DNA of 64,000 nt, taken from JBICHN01 sp043101845. Its GTDB lineage: Bacteria > Planctomycetota > Phycisphaerae > Phycisphaerales > UBA5793. The notes under the pieces are model-generated. The model worked only from the letters and a program-made list of their open reading frames with translations. It did no database searches and had not been told where the DNA came from. The position numbers were made by a program, and so were the translations under genes. The stretch's first letter is position 1, and every line of letters starts with the position of its first letter. Location of the stretch: contig JBICHN010000001.1 in assembly GCA_043101845.1 (NCBI GenBank), positions 100,680 through 164,679 on the forward strand, in the 5' to 3' direction. Shown one piece after another: positions 52,729 through 61,620 of this stretch.

Positions 52729-53262
52729 CTACTTCTTCCGCTCCCAGACGAGGTGCGACAGTTCGGGCGCGATGAGTTTGCGCATCGCGGTTTCGATCGC
52801 GTTCGTCGAGCCGGGCATCGCGAAGATGAAGGTGTCCCCGCCGTTGTCATCCTCCTGCGCGACGAGCCCCCCGACGGCGCGGCTCAGCATCGCCGCGGCG
52901 CCGACCTCGTCGTAGCTCAACATGCGGAAGAGTTCGCCGAAGCCGTCGAGCTTCACGGACAGCTTGTCTTCGACGATGCGGATCGTGCCGTCGCGCTTCG
53001 CGATGCCCGTCCCCCCCGTCGTCAGAATCGCCTGCACTTCGAGATGCGCGAGCCAGCGATCGAGCTGCGCCGAGATCGCGGCCGGCTCATCCCGGCAGAT
53101 CGCGTGATCGACGACCGCATGACCCGCTTCTTCAAGCAGGCGGCGAATGAGCGGTCCACCCTTGTCCGTCTCGGCGGTGCGTGTGTCCGAGATCGTGAGG
53201 ACCGCGCATCCGACGGCGTCGCCCGCCGCCTCGGCGCGATGTTCGTTCGTCGATTGCGACAT
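52729..53262 (-). CDS. moaB: MoaB/Mog-family molybdenum cofactor protein
   Basis: A 177-residue protein of the MoaB/MogA family, which adenylylates molybdopterin before molybdate insertion (MogA) or has a related role (MoaB). Motifs: AVLTISDTRTAETDKGGPLIRRLLEEAGHAVVDHAICRD at the N-terminus, ILTTGGTGIAKRDGTI (the T-G-G-T-G active-site loop; the usual P-R-D appears as A-K-R-D), and a Gly-Gly-rich C-terminal segment AMLSRAVGGLV ... FAMPGSTNAIETAMRKLI. Start at 53262 has GGAGCGC upstream. It is divergent from acpS with 81 bases between. Confidence 0.88.
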   Translation of the reverse strand: MSQSTNEHRAEAAGDAVGCAVLTISDTRTAETDKGGPLIRRLLEEAGHAVVDHAICRDEPAAISAQLDRWLAHLEVQAILTTGGTGIAKRDGTIRIVEDKLSVKLDGFGELFRMLSYDEVGAAAMLSRAVGGLVAQEDDNGGDTFIFAMPGSTNAIETAMRKLIAPELSHLVWERKK

Positions 53263-53343
53263 GCGCTCCCGCTCCTTCGTTTGTCGTCGCGACCCACCCC
53301 CGCCGCGTTCGCGGCCGAGGCGGGCTTCGCGTATCATGCGTCT

Positions 53344-53781
53344 ATGCGTATTGTCGGCCACGGAGTCGATCTTGTCGAAAACGCCCGCATCGAGCGCATG
53401 GTCGACGAGCACGGGTCGCGCTTTCTCGAGCGCGTGTTCACGCCCGGCGAGGTCGCGTACGCCGACGACGGCGGGCGGCGACGGATCGAGCGCCTCTCCG
53501 GGCGCTTCGCCGTGAAGGAGGCCGCGCTCAAGGCGCTCGGCACGGGCTGGCGGAGCGGCATCGCGTGGACCGATTTTGAAGTCACGCTCGATCCGATGGG
53601 TCGCCCTTCGTTGCGCGTCGGCGGCGAAGCGCGGCGAATCGCGGCCGACCGGGGAATCGGCGCCTGGCTCGTGAGTCTGAGCCATACGGAAACCCATGCG
53701 ATCGGCAGCGCCATCGCCGTGGGCGACGCGGGAGCGAAGACGGATCACGGAGGCGGAGACGGGAACGGGGACGCGAAATGA
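53344..53781 (+). CDS. acpS: Holo-[acyl-carrier-protein] synthase
   Basis: Transfers 4'-phosphopantetheine from CoA to the serine of apo-ACP, needed for fatty-acid synthesis. The 145-residue protein has the family start IVGHGVDLVENARIERMV (with the Asp that binds Mg), RFAVKEAALKALGTGWRSGIAW (W/F-x-x-K-E-A motif), and WLVSLSHTETHAIGSAIAV near the end. The last 15 residues are an added acidic/Gly-rich tail (GAKTDHGGGDGNGDAK). TATCAT lies six bases before the ATG without a ribosome site, so a leaderless message is likely. The next gene starts 37 bases downstream. Confidence 0.92.
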   Translation: MRIVGHGVDLVENARIERMVDEHGSRFLERVFTPGEVAYADDGGRRRIERLSGRFAVKEAALKALGTGWRSGIAWTDFEVTLDPMGRPSLRVGGEARRIAADRGIGAWLVSLSHTETHAIGSAIAVGDAGAKTDHGGGDGNGDAK

Positions 53782-53818
53782 CCCTCGACTCGATCTGACG
53801 CAGGAGCGCCAGGAAGCC

Positions 53819-54550
53819 ATGTCGAAACGACGATCCACGCCGGCTCTCTTCGAAGTCATCCGCGGCCCGGGCGCCGAAGCGAGCGGCCGCGTCGCCGCCC
53901 CGCCGCCGCCCGAGCATGTCGAGCCGGCGCCCGGGCCGGCCGTCCCCGCGATCGGCGGGCGTATCCTCCGCGTGCCGATGGGCTACCTCTTCGTCGCGGG
54001 CGGCGTGCTCGTCATCGTGCTCCTCGTCGCCTATTCGATCGGCTACCAGCGCGGCCGGGCGGCCGTCGAAGAGATGGACGCCTTTGGTGGGGGGACGGGC
54101 GATGAGCTTCCGATCGTCGACCCGACGCTGCCCGACCCTTCGAACACGACGGCCACACCCGGCGTCGGCGGGGAAGAATCCCGGCGGCCCGCGACCGAGG
54201 AACGCCGCGAGCCGCCCCGCTCGACGCCCCGCAACAGCGCCCAGCGACAGCCGGGCATGTATGACGACACGCGCCAGGCCGGGCTCAATTACATCATCGT
54301 GACCCGCCTTGCCCGCGAGGAAGCGGAAGAAGTCGCCCAATTCCTTCAACAGAACGGCGTTGACGCGATGCTCATCGCGGACAACAATGCCTGGCTCGTC
54401 ATCGCCCGCCAGGGCTTCGAGTCGTTCTACTCGAACCCGGAGGCCCAGCGCCTCCGCGAACGACTCATCACCCTCGGACGGGAGTGGAAGCGGCAGCACG
54501 GCGGATCGCGTGATTTCAGCGATCTCTACGGCCGCAAGTACACGGGATGA
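53819..54550 (+). CDS. Single-pass membrane protein with SPOR-like C-terminal domain
   Basis: A 243-residue protein. A cytoplasmic Pro-rich N-terminus (RVAAPPPPEHVEPAPGPAVP) leads to one membrane helix near residues 55-75 (MGYLFVAGGVLVIVLLVAYSIGY), then a low-complexity linker and a C-terminal domain of about 75 residues (GLNYIIVTRLAREEAEEVAQFLQQNGVDAMLIADNNAWLVIARQGF). The last part has the alternating strand-helix pattern of SPOR peptidoglycan-binding domains, though weakly. Start at 53819 has AGGA upstream. Role in cell-envelope organisation is inferred; unknown family. Confidence 0.65.
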   Translation: MSKRRSTPALFEVIRGPGAEASGRVAAPPPPEHVEPAPGPAVPAIGGRILRVPMGYLFVAGGVLVIVLLVAYSIGYQRGRAAVEEMDAFGGGTGDELPIVDPTLPDPSNTTATPGVGGEESRRPATEERREPPRSTPRNSAQRQPGMYDDTRQAGLNYIIVTRLAREEAEEVAQFLQQNGVDAMLIADNNAWLVIARQGFESFYSNPEAQRLRERLITLGREWKRQHGGSRDFSDLYGRKYTG

Positions 54551-54647
54551 CGGGCCCGAGTTGTATGTACGGGATGATTTGAAGCGTGACACGACACATT
54601 GGCGTCGCGGCCGGCTCGGCCGGACGCCGGATTGGGGATAGACGGCC

Positions 54648-54890
54648 ATGAGCCTCGACCGAAGCCTGAAGTCCGGTGGCAGCCTCCTCCAGCATCGCAC
54701 GGTGCTCACCCGCGCCGAGCGCATCGCGAAGTTGATGGATAAGGGCAAGTTCACCGAGGAATCGAGCCCGCTCGGCCTGCCGAAGGTCGCGACGAAGCGC
54801 GCCACGACCGGCAAGAAGAAGAAGGCGAAGGGCCCCGAAGAAGGCGATGCGGCCGACGGCGCCGCCGCGGCGAAGCCCGCCGCCGGCTGA
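54648..54890 (+). CDS. PVC-group small basic protein
   Basis: An 80-residue protein. Its N-terminal 50 residues, MSLDRSLKSGGSLLQHRTVLTRAERIAKLMDKGKFTEESSPLGLPKVATKR, match the small basic protein family found in planctomycetes, verrucomicrobia and chlamydiae (pattern M-S-x-D-x-S-L-K...R-S-V-L-T-R-A-E-R-I). The C-terminal 30 residues are a Lys-rich then Ala-rich tail. Function is unknown; the wide spread in PVC bacteria and the basic charge hint at nucleic-acid or ribosome contact. It is the best taxonomic marker in the window. A strong terminator follows. Confidence 0.85.
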   Translation: MSLDRSLKSGGSLLQHRTVLTRAERIAKLMDKGKFTEESSPLGLPKVATKRATTGKKKKAKGPEEGDAADGAAAAKPAAG

Positions 54891-54935
54891 TCTTCGTCCG
54901 GTAACCCCGATTCCGGAACGAGCGAACGAACCGAC

Positions 54936-54975
54936 CGGGCGATCGACGAACGCGTCGATCGCCCGATTCGTTTTT
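54936..54975 (+). terminator. Rho-independent terminator after the small basic protein
   Basis: A perfect 12-bp stem (54936-54947 with 54954-54965, loop GAACGC) is followed by ATTCGTTTTT. Confidence 0.88.
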
Positions 54976-55081
54976 CGCGCCCGAGCCGTAAAGGATGAGC
55001 CGCGTGACGCCCTCGCGGGATGCGCGCGACGATCGAACGACGCCGCCGCGGCGTGACCCGTCCGCCGAAGGATGCTCGAAC

Positions 55082-56236
55082 ATGCTCGATGTCGAACGAC
55101 TCATCGCCCCCCGCTGCCGGCGGATCGACGCCTCGGGCATCCGTCGCGTGTTTGAACTCGCGGCGACACGGGTGAACCCCGTCAACCTCTCGATCGGCCA
55201 GCCCGACTTCGATGTGCCGGAGCCCGTGAAGTCGGCGCTCATCGACGCGGTGCGCGCCGGCCGCAACGGCTACACCGTCACCCAGGGTGTGCCCGAACTG
55301 CGCCTCGCGATCCGCAAGCGGCTGGAGCACGAGTTCGGCCGAACGATCGATCCGGCGACGACCGACACGCTCATCACCTCGGGCACCTGTGGCGGACTCG
55401 TTCTCACTTACCTCGCGCTGCTCGGCCCCGGTGACGAATGCATCATCCCCGATCCCTACTTCGTCGTGTATCCGCAGGCGGCGCGGATGGCGGAGGCGAC
55501 CCCCGTTCTCTGCGACACCTATCCCGACTTCCGCATGACCGCCGAGCGCATTGAGCCGCTCATTACCGAGCGGACGAAGTTCGTGCTCATCAACTCGCCC
55601 GGCAATCCGACGGGCGTCACGCTCTCCGACGCCGAAGTGCGCGACATCGTCGATCTCTGCGAAGCGCGCGGCGTGCTGCTCGTCTCCGATGAGATCTACG
55701 ACGAGTTCACCTATCCCGACGGCTGCGATGACGAGGGACGATTCCCGTCCCCGGCGCGGTACTCCGATCAGGTCATGCTCCTGCGCGGGTTCAGCAAGTC
55801 CTACGCGATGACCGGGTGGCGACTCGGCTATGCGACCGGACCGGCGCCGCTCATCCAGGAGATGGGCAAGTTGCAGCAGTACAGCTTCGTCTGCGCGCCG
55901 AGCATGGTGCAGTACGCCGGCGTCGTGGCGCTCAAGACCGACATGTCCGCCCATGTCGCCGACTACGAGCGCAAACGCGACCGCGTCGTCGCCGCGCTCG
56001 AAGATGTGACCGAACTCGCACGACCGACCGGCGCGTTCTACGCCTTCCCGAAGATCCCCGATCGCCTCGGCCTCACCGGCCGCGACTTCGTCGAGCGGGC
56101 CATCGAGCGCGATCTCCTCATCATCCCCGGCGGCGAATTCAGCGCTCGCGACACGCACTTTCGGCTGAGCTACGCGACGAGCGACGATCAGCTCGACCGC
56201 GGCCTCGACCTCCTCGTCGACCTTCTGTCCGGATAA
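55082..56236 (+). CDS. PLP-dependent aminotransferase, class I/II
   Basis: A 384-residue fold-type I aminotransferase close to aspartate or aromatic aminotransferases. Features: NLSIGQPDFDVPEPVKSAL, NGYTVTQGVPELRLAI (substrate/cofactor loop), SGTCGGLVLTYLALL, NSPGNPTGVTLSD (Asn and Pro of the active site), DEIYDEFTY (Asp, Tyr for pyridine ring), and LRGFSKSYAMTGWRLGYATG containing the PLP lysine (S-F/G-S-K-S). The C-terminal Arg in FSARDTHFRLSYATSD binds the substrate carboxylate. The amino donor is not clear. Start at 55082 has GAAGGA upstream. No pathway partner is adjacent. Confidence 0.9.
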   Translation: MLDVERLIAPRCRRIDASGIRRVFELAATRVNPVNLSIGQPDFDVPEPVKSALIDAVRAGRNGYTVTQGVPELRLAIRKRLEHEFGRTIDPATTDTLITSGTCGGLVLTYLALLGPGDECIIPDPYFVVYPQAARMAEATPVLCDTYPDFRMTAERIEPLITERTKFVLINSPGNPTGVTLSDAEVRDIVDLCEARGVLLVSDEIYDEFTYPDGCDDEGRFPSPARYSDQVMLLRGFSKSYAMTGWRLGYATGPAPLIQEMGKLQQYSFVCAPSMVQYAGVVALKTDMSAHVADYERKRDRVVAALEDVTELARPTGAFYAFPKIPDRLGLTGRDFVERAIERDLLIIPGGEFSARDTHFRLSYATSDDQLDRGLDLLVDLLSG

Positions 56237-56354
56237 TTCCGGATCCGCCCGTCCGTCGATCGCGGATGAACTGGAACAAGCCACAGGCCGATCGGGTTCA
56301 TAGGGTGACTCGGAGGGTCGCCGCGTCCGCCGCGGGACCGAGGAGGAAAACTTC

Positions 56355-58007
56355 ATGTTTCGACGAGCAATCGGACTTATCGCGCTGGTCGCCGCCGGCG
56401 TCGGGCTTCAGTCTCTCATGCGGCCCGCGCCGCTCCCCGCGGTCGCGAACGCGAAGGTCGAAGCCGCCGCGTCGGTCACGGCGCCGAACGATCCGCCGCG
56501 CTGGAGCCGCGGACTCGGCGATGACCCCCTCGTCTCCCCCGACGGCGTCTATCTCGATGTCTCCCTCTTCATCCTCCGCTCGTTCACGCAGGTCGGCCGG
56601 CAGGGAACCTTCCCGACCGGACGAACCGGCTTCGCCATGAGCACGACTTCGTGCAATGTCGGCAATGTTCGCGTGCCGTGGTTCGCGCCGATGGATCCGC
56701 GCCATCCGTTCATCGGACAGAACCTCTACCGCATCAACGGCGAAGGACGGCTCGAGCAGATCGGACTCGCGTGGATGAAGCACGCCTTCTTCGCCGCCGA
56801 CTCGATCGGCTGCGGCGACTGCTTCCCGAATCTTTTCGACGATCATCTCAACATCGGATGCCAGGACACCTACGGCACGGGCAACAACTCGGACCGACAG
56901 TGGCTCGGCCCGCGCAGCGAAATCGATCCGATGACCGCCGACTGGGATCCTTGCGGCTCACACTTCGACATCGGCGACGGCAGCAAGCCCGACTGCCAGC
57001 GAAGCCACTCCGGACTCGGCCACGACGCGGTCGATCACCTCGTGCGCGTCACGGATGAAGATCTGAACGACCCCTCGTCCGAGTTCTTCTTCGAGGCGTT
57101 CTACATCGTCGCCGACGATCAGAACATCTACAACAACTGGGCGCACAAGCAGACCGATCCGACCTGGAGCGGCAGTCGGTGGAACACGAGCGATGTCGGC
57201 GATCAGATCGGCGGTCCGATCGTCATGCGCTGGGGTGACATGCAGAACTTCTCGTCGCCCGCGAGCGAGGGCGACGCGATCACCGCGGTCCGCGTGATCG
57301 ATCTGCGCGGCGGACAGTTCCGCTACGAGTTCGCGGTACTCAACAACACGGTGACGCGGCAGATTGAATCGTTCAGCGTCCCCGTCGACGCCGGCGTCAA
57401 TGTCACGAACATCGGCTTCCACGCGCCGATCGAAGACGAAGAGCTTTATTCGTTCGATCCGTGGACCTCGTCCGTCGCGAACGGCGCCGTCACCTGGACG
57501 ACCGATGACTTCTCGACGAACGAATTCGCGAACTCGCTCCGCTACGGCACGGTGTACACCTTCTGGTTCGAAGCCGATTCGCCGCCGCAGTTGTCGACGG
57601 CGACGATGGAAGTCTTCCAGCCGGGCGGCGCCGATGAGTTGACGACGAGCACGCTCGGTCCGGCCGGGGGAACCCCGAGCGGGTTCGGCCTCGAGGCGCC
57701 GCAGATCGCCGCGGGTCAGCCGGTCACCTTCACCGCGTGGGGCGTGCAGCCGGGTGAGCGCGTGCACTTCGCCTACAGCACGCGCGGGCTCGGACGCACG
57801 ACGATTCCACAGATCGGACTCACCGTCGACCTCGAGACGCCGATCACCTATCTCGGCAATGCGATCGCCGACTCGGGCGGGGTCGCGACGATCGATCTCT
57901 CGGTCCCGTCGGGCGCGCCGGCGATTGATGTCGCGATTCAGGCCGTGGTCGTCCGATCGTCGGCGTCGATCAAGTCGAACCCGGCGCTCCGCACCGTCCA
58001 GAACTGA
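56355..58007 (+). CDS. Exported protein of unknown fold with shared C-terminal domain
   Basis: A 550-residue exported protein. Residues 1-33 are a signal peptide (MFRRAIGLIALVAAGVGLQSLM...). The body has Cys-rich segments (IGCGDCFPNLFDDHLNIGCQDTYG, DWDPCGSHFDIGDGSKPDCQ) and an immunoglobulin-like central part (AVLNNTVTRQIESFSVPVDAGVNVTN). I do not recognise it. The last 95 residues (AAGQPVTFTAWGVQPGERVHFAYSTRGLG ... AIDVAIQAVVV) are the domain shared with the sugar-dehydrogenase-like, HAF-repeat and choice-of-anchor B proteins. GAGGAGG lies upstream of the ATG. It is followed by the 826-residue membrane protein gene after 45 bases. Confidence 0.75.
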   Translation: MFRRAIGLIALVAAGVGLQSLMRPAPLPAVANAKVEAAASVTAPNDPPRWSRGLGDDPLVSPDGVYLDVSLFILRSFTQVGRQGTFPTGRTGFAMSTTSCNVGNVRVPWFAPMDPRHPFIGQNLYRINGEGRLEQIGLAWMKHAFFAADSIGCGDCFPNLFDDHLNIGCQDTYGTGNNSDRQWLGPRSEIDPMTADWDPCGSHFDIGDGSKPDCQRSHSGLGHDAVDHLVRVTDEDLNDPSSEFFFEAFYIVADDQNIYNNWAHKQTDPTWSGSRWNTSDVGDQIGGPIVMRWGDMQNFSSPASEGDAITAVRVIDLRGGQFRYEFAVLNNTVTRQIESFSVPVDAGVNVTNIGFHAPIEDEELYSFDPWTSSVANGAVTWTTDDFSTNEFANSLRYGTVYTFWFEADSPPQLSTATMEVFQPGGADELTTSTLGPAGGTPSGFGLEAPQIAAGQPVTFTAWGVQPGERVHFAYSTRGLGRTTIPQIGLTVDLETPITYLGNAIADSGGVATIDLSVPSGAPAIDVAIQAVVVRSSASIKSNPALRTVQN

Positions 58008-58052
58008 GCGAACCCCGACCCACGCCGAAGCGGCTTTGGCTAGAATCCCGGC

Positions 58053-60533
58053 GTGCAGGTCCCGTGGAGCCTTCGACTTCGAAGCTGGCGTCGTCTCGGG
58101 CGCCTCCTGTGGTGTCTCCTCATTCTCGGTGGAGTCGCGACACACGACGCGCCTGCGCAGGAACCCGAGGGCGAAGTCGGAATCGAAGTCGAGCGCTTCG
58201 GTCTCGGTGACCTCGTGCGTCCCGGCAGCTACGCGGCGATCCGGGTCAATCTGACTTATTTCGGTGGCGCCGCGCGCCCGGTGCTTCTCGCCTGGGACAT
58301 GCCCGACGGCGACGGCGACACCGCGGCGATCAGCCGCGAACTCACGCTCAATCCCGGCTTGCGGAACGCGACCTGGATCTATGTGCCGCTGCGCTATTCG
58401 ATCGAGCCGGGCCAGACCTGGACGGTCCATGTCTACGAACTCGACGAGGATCGCAACATCGGCGCCGAACTCGCCGTCGAGCGCTTCCGACTCCGCAACA
58501 TGCTCGAGCCCGAAGACGCGGCGATTGGCGTCGTCGGACTCCGCGCCGCGAACCTTCAGGACTACCAGCTCGGCAGCGCGTCGCAGGTCACTTCCCATCC
58601 GCTCACCACGCACGAATTCATTCAGGTCGTGAACGGACTCGCGATCGAAGATCTCCCGGACCGCTGGATGGGCTACGAGATGTTCGAGACGCTCGTCTGG
58701 ACGCCCGAGGCCGACCCCACGCAGCTCGGCATCGACGCCGGAGACGCGATCGGCGAATGGATCTACCGTGGCGGGCACTTCGTCATCATCCTCCCCGAAG
58801 TCGGCATGCCCTGGCTCGGATCGGCGCTCGATCCGGTGACGCCGATCGGGCGCGGCGAACTGCTCGCGCAGAAGTGGGAGAATGTCGTCCTGCGCGACGA
58901 CGAGACGAGCGGCGGCCTGCTCCGCCATCTCTCGAGCCTCACGAAGGTTTCCGCGGCGACGCAGGGGCCCGAGTACCCGATCCTCACGCTCAATGTCATG
59001 CGCCCGACCGACGGGCGGACCTGGAGCGACATCGACGCGGCGCCGCTCATGGAGATCGAAGCGCCCGCGCCGGGCGGCGGGACCGAACGCCGCGCCATCG
59101 TCGTGCAGCAGCACTACGGCCACGGGTTCGTCACGATCATCGGCGCGCCGATCACTTCGCCGCAGATGAACCGGCCCGGCCTCGACCTTCCGGAGCCCGA
59201 GATCTTCTGGAATCAGATCCTCGCGCGACGCGTCGACACGCCCGGTCCGCTCGAAGTGGACGACCTTCGCCAGAACAACCGCCTCTACTCGATTCGTGAC
59301 ACCTTCCAGATCGACGACGCGATCTCGAACATGATCAAGCTGGCGCCGCAGGCGGCGCGCGGCGTGCTGCTCGCCCTTTTCTTCTTCGCCGTCTACTGGA
59401 TCGTCGCCGGCCCGGGGTCGTTCGCTTTTCTCCGCCTCCGAGGCCTCGCGCGACACAGTTGGGTCGCCTTCGTCGGGCTCGCGCTCGTCTTCACCGTCGT
59501 GAGCTGGACCGCGGCGCGGTCCTTCCGATCGACCGACATCCGGCCGATCCATGTCACGGTGCTCGACCATGTCGCCGAGAACGAATGGGCGCGGGCGACG
59601 ACCTGGTTCACCGTCGCCCTCGACGGATACGGACGACAGGAAGTGCGCACGGTCGCCGACGATGGCGACGGCGTCTATCCCTGGCACGACACGATGCACA
59701 CCTTTACGACGCCGGGCGAACAGACGCAGGGCTTTCCCGATCGGCGGACCTACTTCGTTCCCGCGCGCGACCAGAGTTCGCTCGACCTCCCCGCGCGGAG
59801 CACGGCGAAGTCGCTCACGACGCGTTCGCTCTTCCGTCTGCCCGAAGACTGGTCGATGCCGAACTTCACCACCGGCGCCGAACCGCGCGTCGTGAACGGG
59901 CAGCTCGTCGGAGAACTCGCGCACGGACTCCCACGCGCGCTGCGCAATGTGAGCATCTACTATGTCGAGAACCGCTGGTACTCCGCCGACACCGAGCGGC
60001 CGGGCGGATTCGTCGGCCGCGAGCCGCGCATCGAGACGCGGGTCGACGGGCGCATGCGTCTTCGCGCCTACGCGCTGACCCTCGCGTCATGGAGCCCCGG
60101 CGAGGTCCTCGACCTCGGTTCGCTCCGGTTCGGCAACAGCCTCGTCTCGCTCGGGAAGGACGGGACCTTCTCGGTCGATCGCCTTGCGAAGGACCTTCGA
60201 TCGTTCAAGGACTTCAGCGGCATCGGCGGCGCGAACTGGAACGAGCGGCTCAATGCGCTCGAAGCGCTCACCTACTACCGGCAGATCGATCCGCCAACCT
60301 GGATCGACTTCAATGAATCGCAACCGCGCTTTCAGCGTCGCCTCGGTCGAGAACTCGATCTCAGCCAGTGGTTCAACCGGCCCTGCGTCATCATCACGGG
60401 CTTCATCGACGAAAGCCCGCTGCCAACGCCGATCACGGTCGGCGGTGAGCGGCTTCGTGACGCCGATCCGGGCAGCGTGACTTTCGTCCGCTACATCTAT
60501 CCGCTGCCCGTCGAAGAGGAGCCGCGCGTCTGA
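58053..60533 (+). CDS. Large membrane protein paired with an ABC ATPase gene
   Basis: An 826-residue protein starting with GTG (TAGAAT box six bases before, no ribosome site). A hydrophobic N-terminal signal (LGRLLWCLLILGGVA) is followed by an extracytoplasmic domain of about 400 residues, two central membrane helices near residues 435-455 and 468-488 (GVLLALFFFAVYWIVAGPGSFAF, HSWVAFVGLALVFTVVSWTAAR), and a further 330-residue part with a PHP-like or GATase-like strand pattern (VHVTVLDHVAENEW). It could be the non-canonical membrane partner of the ABC ATPase encoded 64 bases downstream, in the manner of gliding-motility-type ABC operons, but no standard permease is present. Uncertain. Confidence 0.65.
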   Translation: MQVPWSLRLRSWRRLGRLLWCLLILGGVATHDAPAQEPEGEVGIEVERFGLGDLVRPGSYAAIRVNLTYFGGAARPVLLAWDMPDGDGDTAAISRELTLNPGLRNATWIYVPLRYSIEPGQTWTVHVYELDEDRNIGAELAVERFRLRNMLEPEDAAIGVVGLRAANLQDYQLGSASQVTSHPLTTHEFIQVVNGLAIEDLPDRWMGYEMFETLVWTPEADPTQLGIDAGDAIGEWIYRGGHFVIILPEVGMPWLGSALDPVTPIGRGELLAQKWENVVLRDDETSGGLLRHLSSLTKVSAATQGPEYPILTLNVMRPTDGRTWSDIDAAPLMEIEAPAPGGGTERRAIVVQQHYGHGFVTIIGAPITSPQMNRPGLDLPEPEIFWNQILARRVDTPGPLEVDDLRQNNRLYSIRDTFQIDDAISNMIKLAPQAARGVLLALFFFAVYWIVAGPGSFAFLRLRGLARHSWVAFVGLALVFTVVSWTAARSFRSTDIRPIHVTVLDHVAENEWARATTWFTVALDGYGRQEVRTVADDGDGVYPWHDTMHTFTTPGEQTQGFPDRRTYFVPARDQSSLDLPARSTAKSLTTRSLFRLPEDWSMPNFTTGAEPRVVNGQLVGELAHGLPRALRNVSIYYVENRWYSADTERPGGFVGREPRIETRVDGRMRLRAYALTLASWSPGEVLDLGSLRFGNSLVSLGKDGTFSVDRLAKDLRSFKDFSGIGGANWNERLNALEALTYYRQIDPPTWIDFNESQPRFQRRLGRELDLSQWFNRPCVIITGFIDESPLPTPITVGGERLRDADPGSVTFVRYIYPLPVEEEPRV

Positions 60534-60597
60534 TTTCCCAAAGAAGAATGCACTTCCGCCATCGTCCGTTTCACTCCCGCCGCCGCGGAGCCGACTC

Positions 60598-61545
60598 ATG
60601 CCGATGATCGAAACCGTCAACCTCACGAAGAAGTACGGCGAGTTGACGGCGCTCAACAACCTCAACCTCACCATCGCCGAAGGCGACTGCTTCGGCTTCA
60701 TCGGTCCGAACGGCGCCGGGAAGACGACGACGATCAAGATTCTCGCGACGCTGCTCAAGCCCACCTGGGGTGAGGCGCGGATCGATGGCAAGGTCATCGG
60801 CTACCAGAACCGCGAGATCCGTCCCATCATGGGGTATGTCCCCGACTTCATGGGCGCCTACGAGGACATGGTCGTCGAGGAATACCTCGAGTTCTTCGCT
60901 GCGTCGTACAACATTCACGGCAAGCAGCGGCGCCAGGTCGTCAAGGATGTGCTCGAGCTCACCGACCTCGCCTACAAGGCGGACACCGAAGTGAGCGGGC
61001 TTTCGCGCGGCATGTCGCAGCGCCTGTCGATCGCGCGCGTGCTTCTGCACGACCCGAAGGTGCTGCTCATGGACGAGCCCGCGTCCGGCCTCGACCCGCG
61101 CGCCCGCATCGAGATTCGCGAGTTGCTCAAAGAACTTCGCCGCATGGGGAAGACGATCCTCATCAGTTCGCACATCCTGCACGAGCTTGCGGAGCTCTGC
61201 AATACGGTCGGCATCATCGAGCGCGGCGAACTCATCTACCAGGGCTCCGTGCGCGACATCATGCGCCGCGCCCGCGCCGGACAGGTCGTCCATGTCGGCG
61301 TGGAGTCGAACGCCCCCGCCGCCGCCGAGATGCTTTCGAAGATCCAGGGCATCGATCGCGTCGCGGTCCGCGAGACGGAAAGCGGCGCTGTCATCGATGT
61401 CACGCTCTCGACCGAGAGGCCGATCCCGCTCAGCGAGATTCCGAATCGCCTCATCGCGCAGGGCTTCCGCGTGACCCAGTTCAGCGAGGAACAGGTCAAC
61501 CTCGAGACCGCGTTCATGCGCCTCACGCAGGGTCTCGTCCAATGA
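60598..61545 (+). CDS. ABC transporter ATP-binding protein
   Basis: A 315-residue ATPase with a complete nucleotide-binding domain: Walker A FIGPNGAGKTTTIKIL, Q-loop region VPDFMG, signature GLSRGMSQRL (L-S-x-G variant), Walker B VLLMDEPASGLDPRARIEI, and switch His in ISSHILHEL. The C-terminal 85 residues (VGVESNAPAAAEMLSKIQGIDRVAVRE ... LETAFMRLT) are the extra domain found in multidrug/Na+/lipid exporter and gliding ATPases of the CcmA/NatA type. It lies directly after the 826-residue membrane protein. No permease gene is visible. It may drive export or extrusion with that protein. Confidence 0.9.
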   Translation: MPMIETVNLTKKYGELTALNNLNLTIAEGDCFGFIGPNGAGKTTTIKILATLLKPTWGEARIDGKVIGYQNREIRPIMGYVPDFMGAYEDMVVEEYLEFFAASYNIHGKQRRQVVKDVLELTDLAYKADTEVSGLSRGMSQRLSIARVLLHDPKVLLMDEPASGLDPRARIEIRELLKELRRMGKTILISSHILHELAELCNTVGIIERGELIYQGSVRDIMRRARAGQVVHVGVESNAPAAAEMLSKIQGIDRVAVRETESGAVIDVTLSTERPIPLSEIPNRLIAQGFRVTQFSEEQVNLETAFMRLTQGLVQ

Positions 61546-61577
61546 CCCGGAAGTGTTCCGCCACGGCCGGCCCGCGG

Positions 61578-61606
61578 TTGCCCCGGCCAGCCGCGCACGC
61601 TATCTT
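61578..61606 (+). promoter_or_regulatory. Sigma-70 promoter for tRNA-Val
   Basis: TTGCCC (61578-61583) and TATCTT (61601-61606) are spaced by 17 bases; predicted start near 61613, just before the tRNA. Confidence 0.55.
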
Positions 61607-61620
61607 TAGCGACGCTCGTG

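Noticed and set aside
56958..59924. A minus-strand open frame of 988 codons opposite the exported and membrane protein genes
   Set aside because: Arg/Asp-rich without domains, no ribosome site; the plus-strand genes have signal peptides and membrane helices that explain the sequence.
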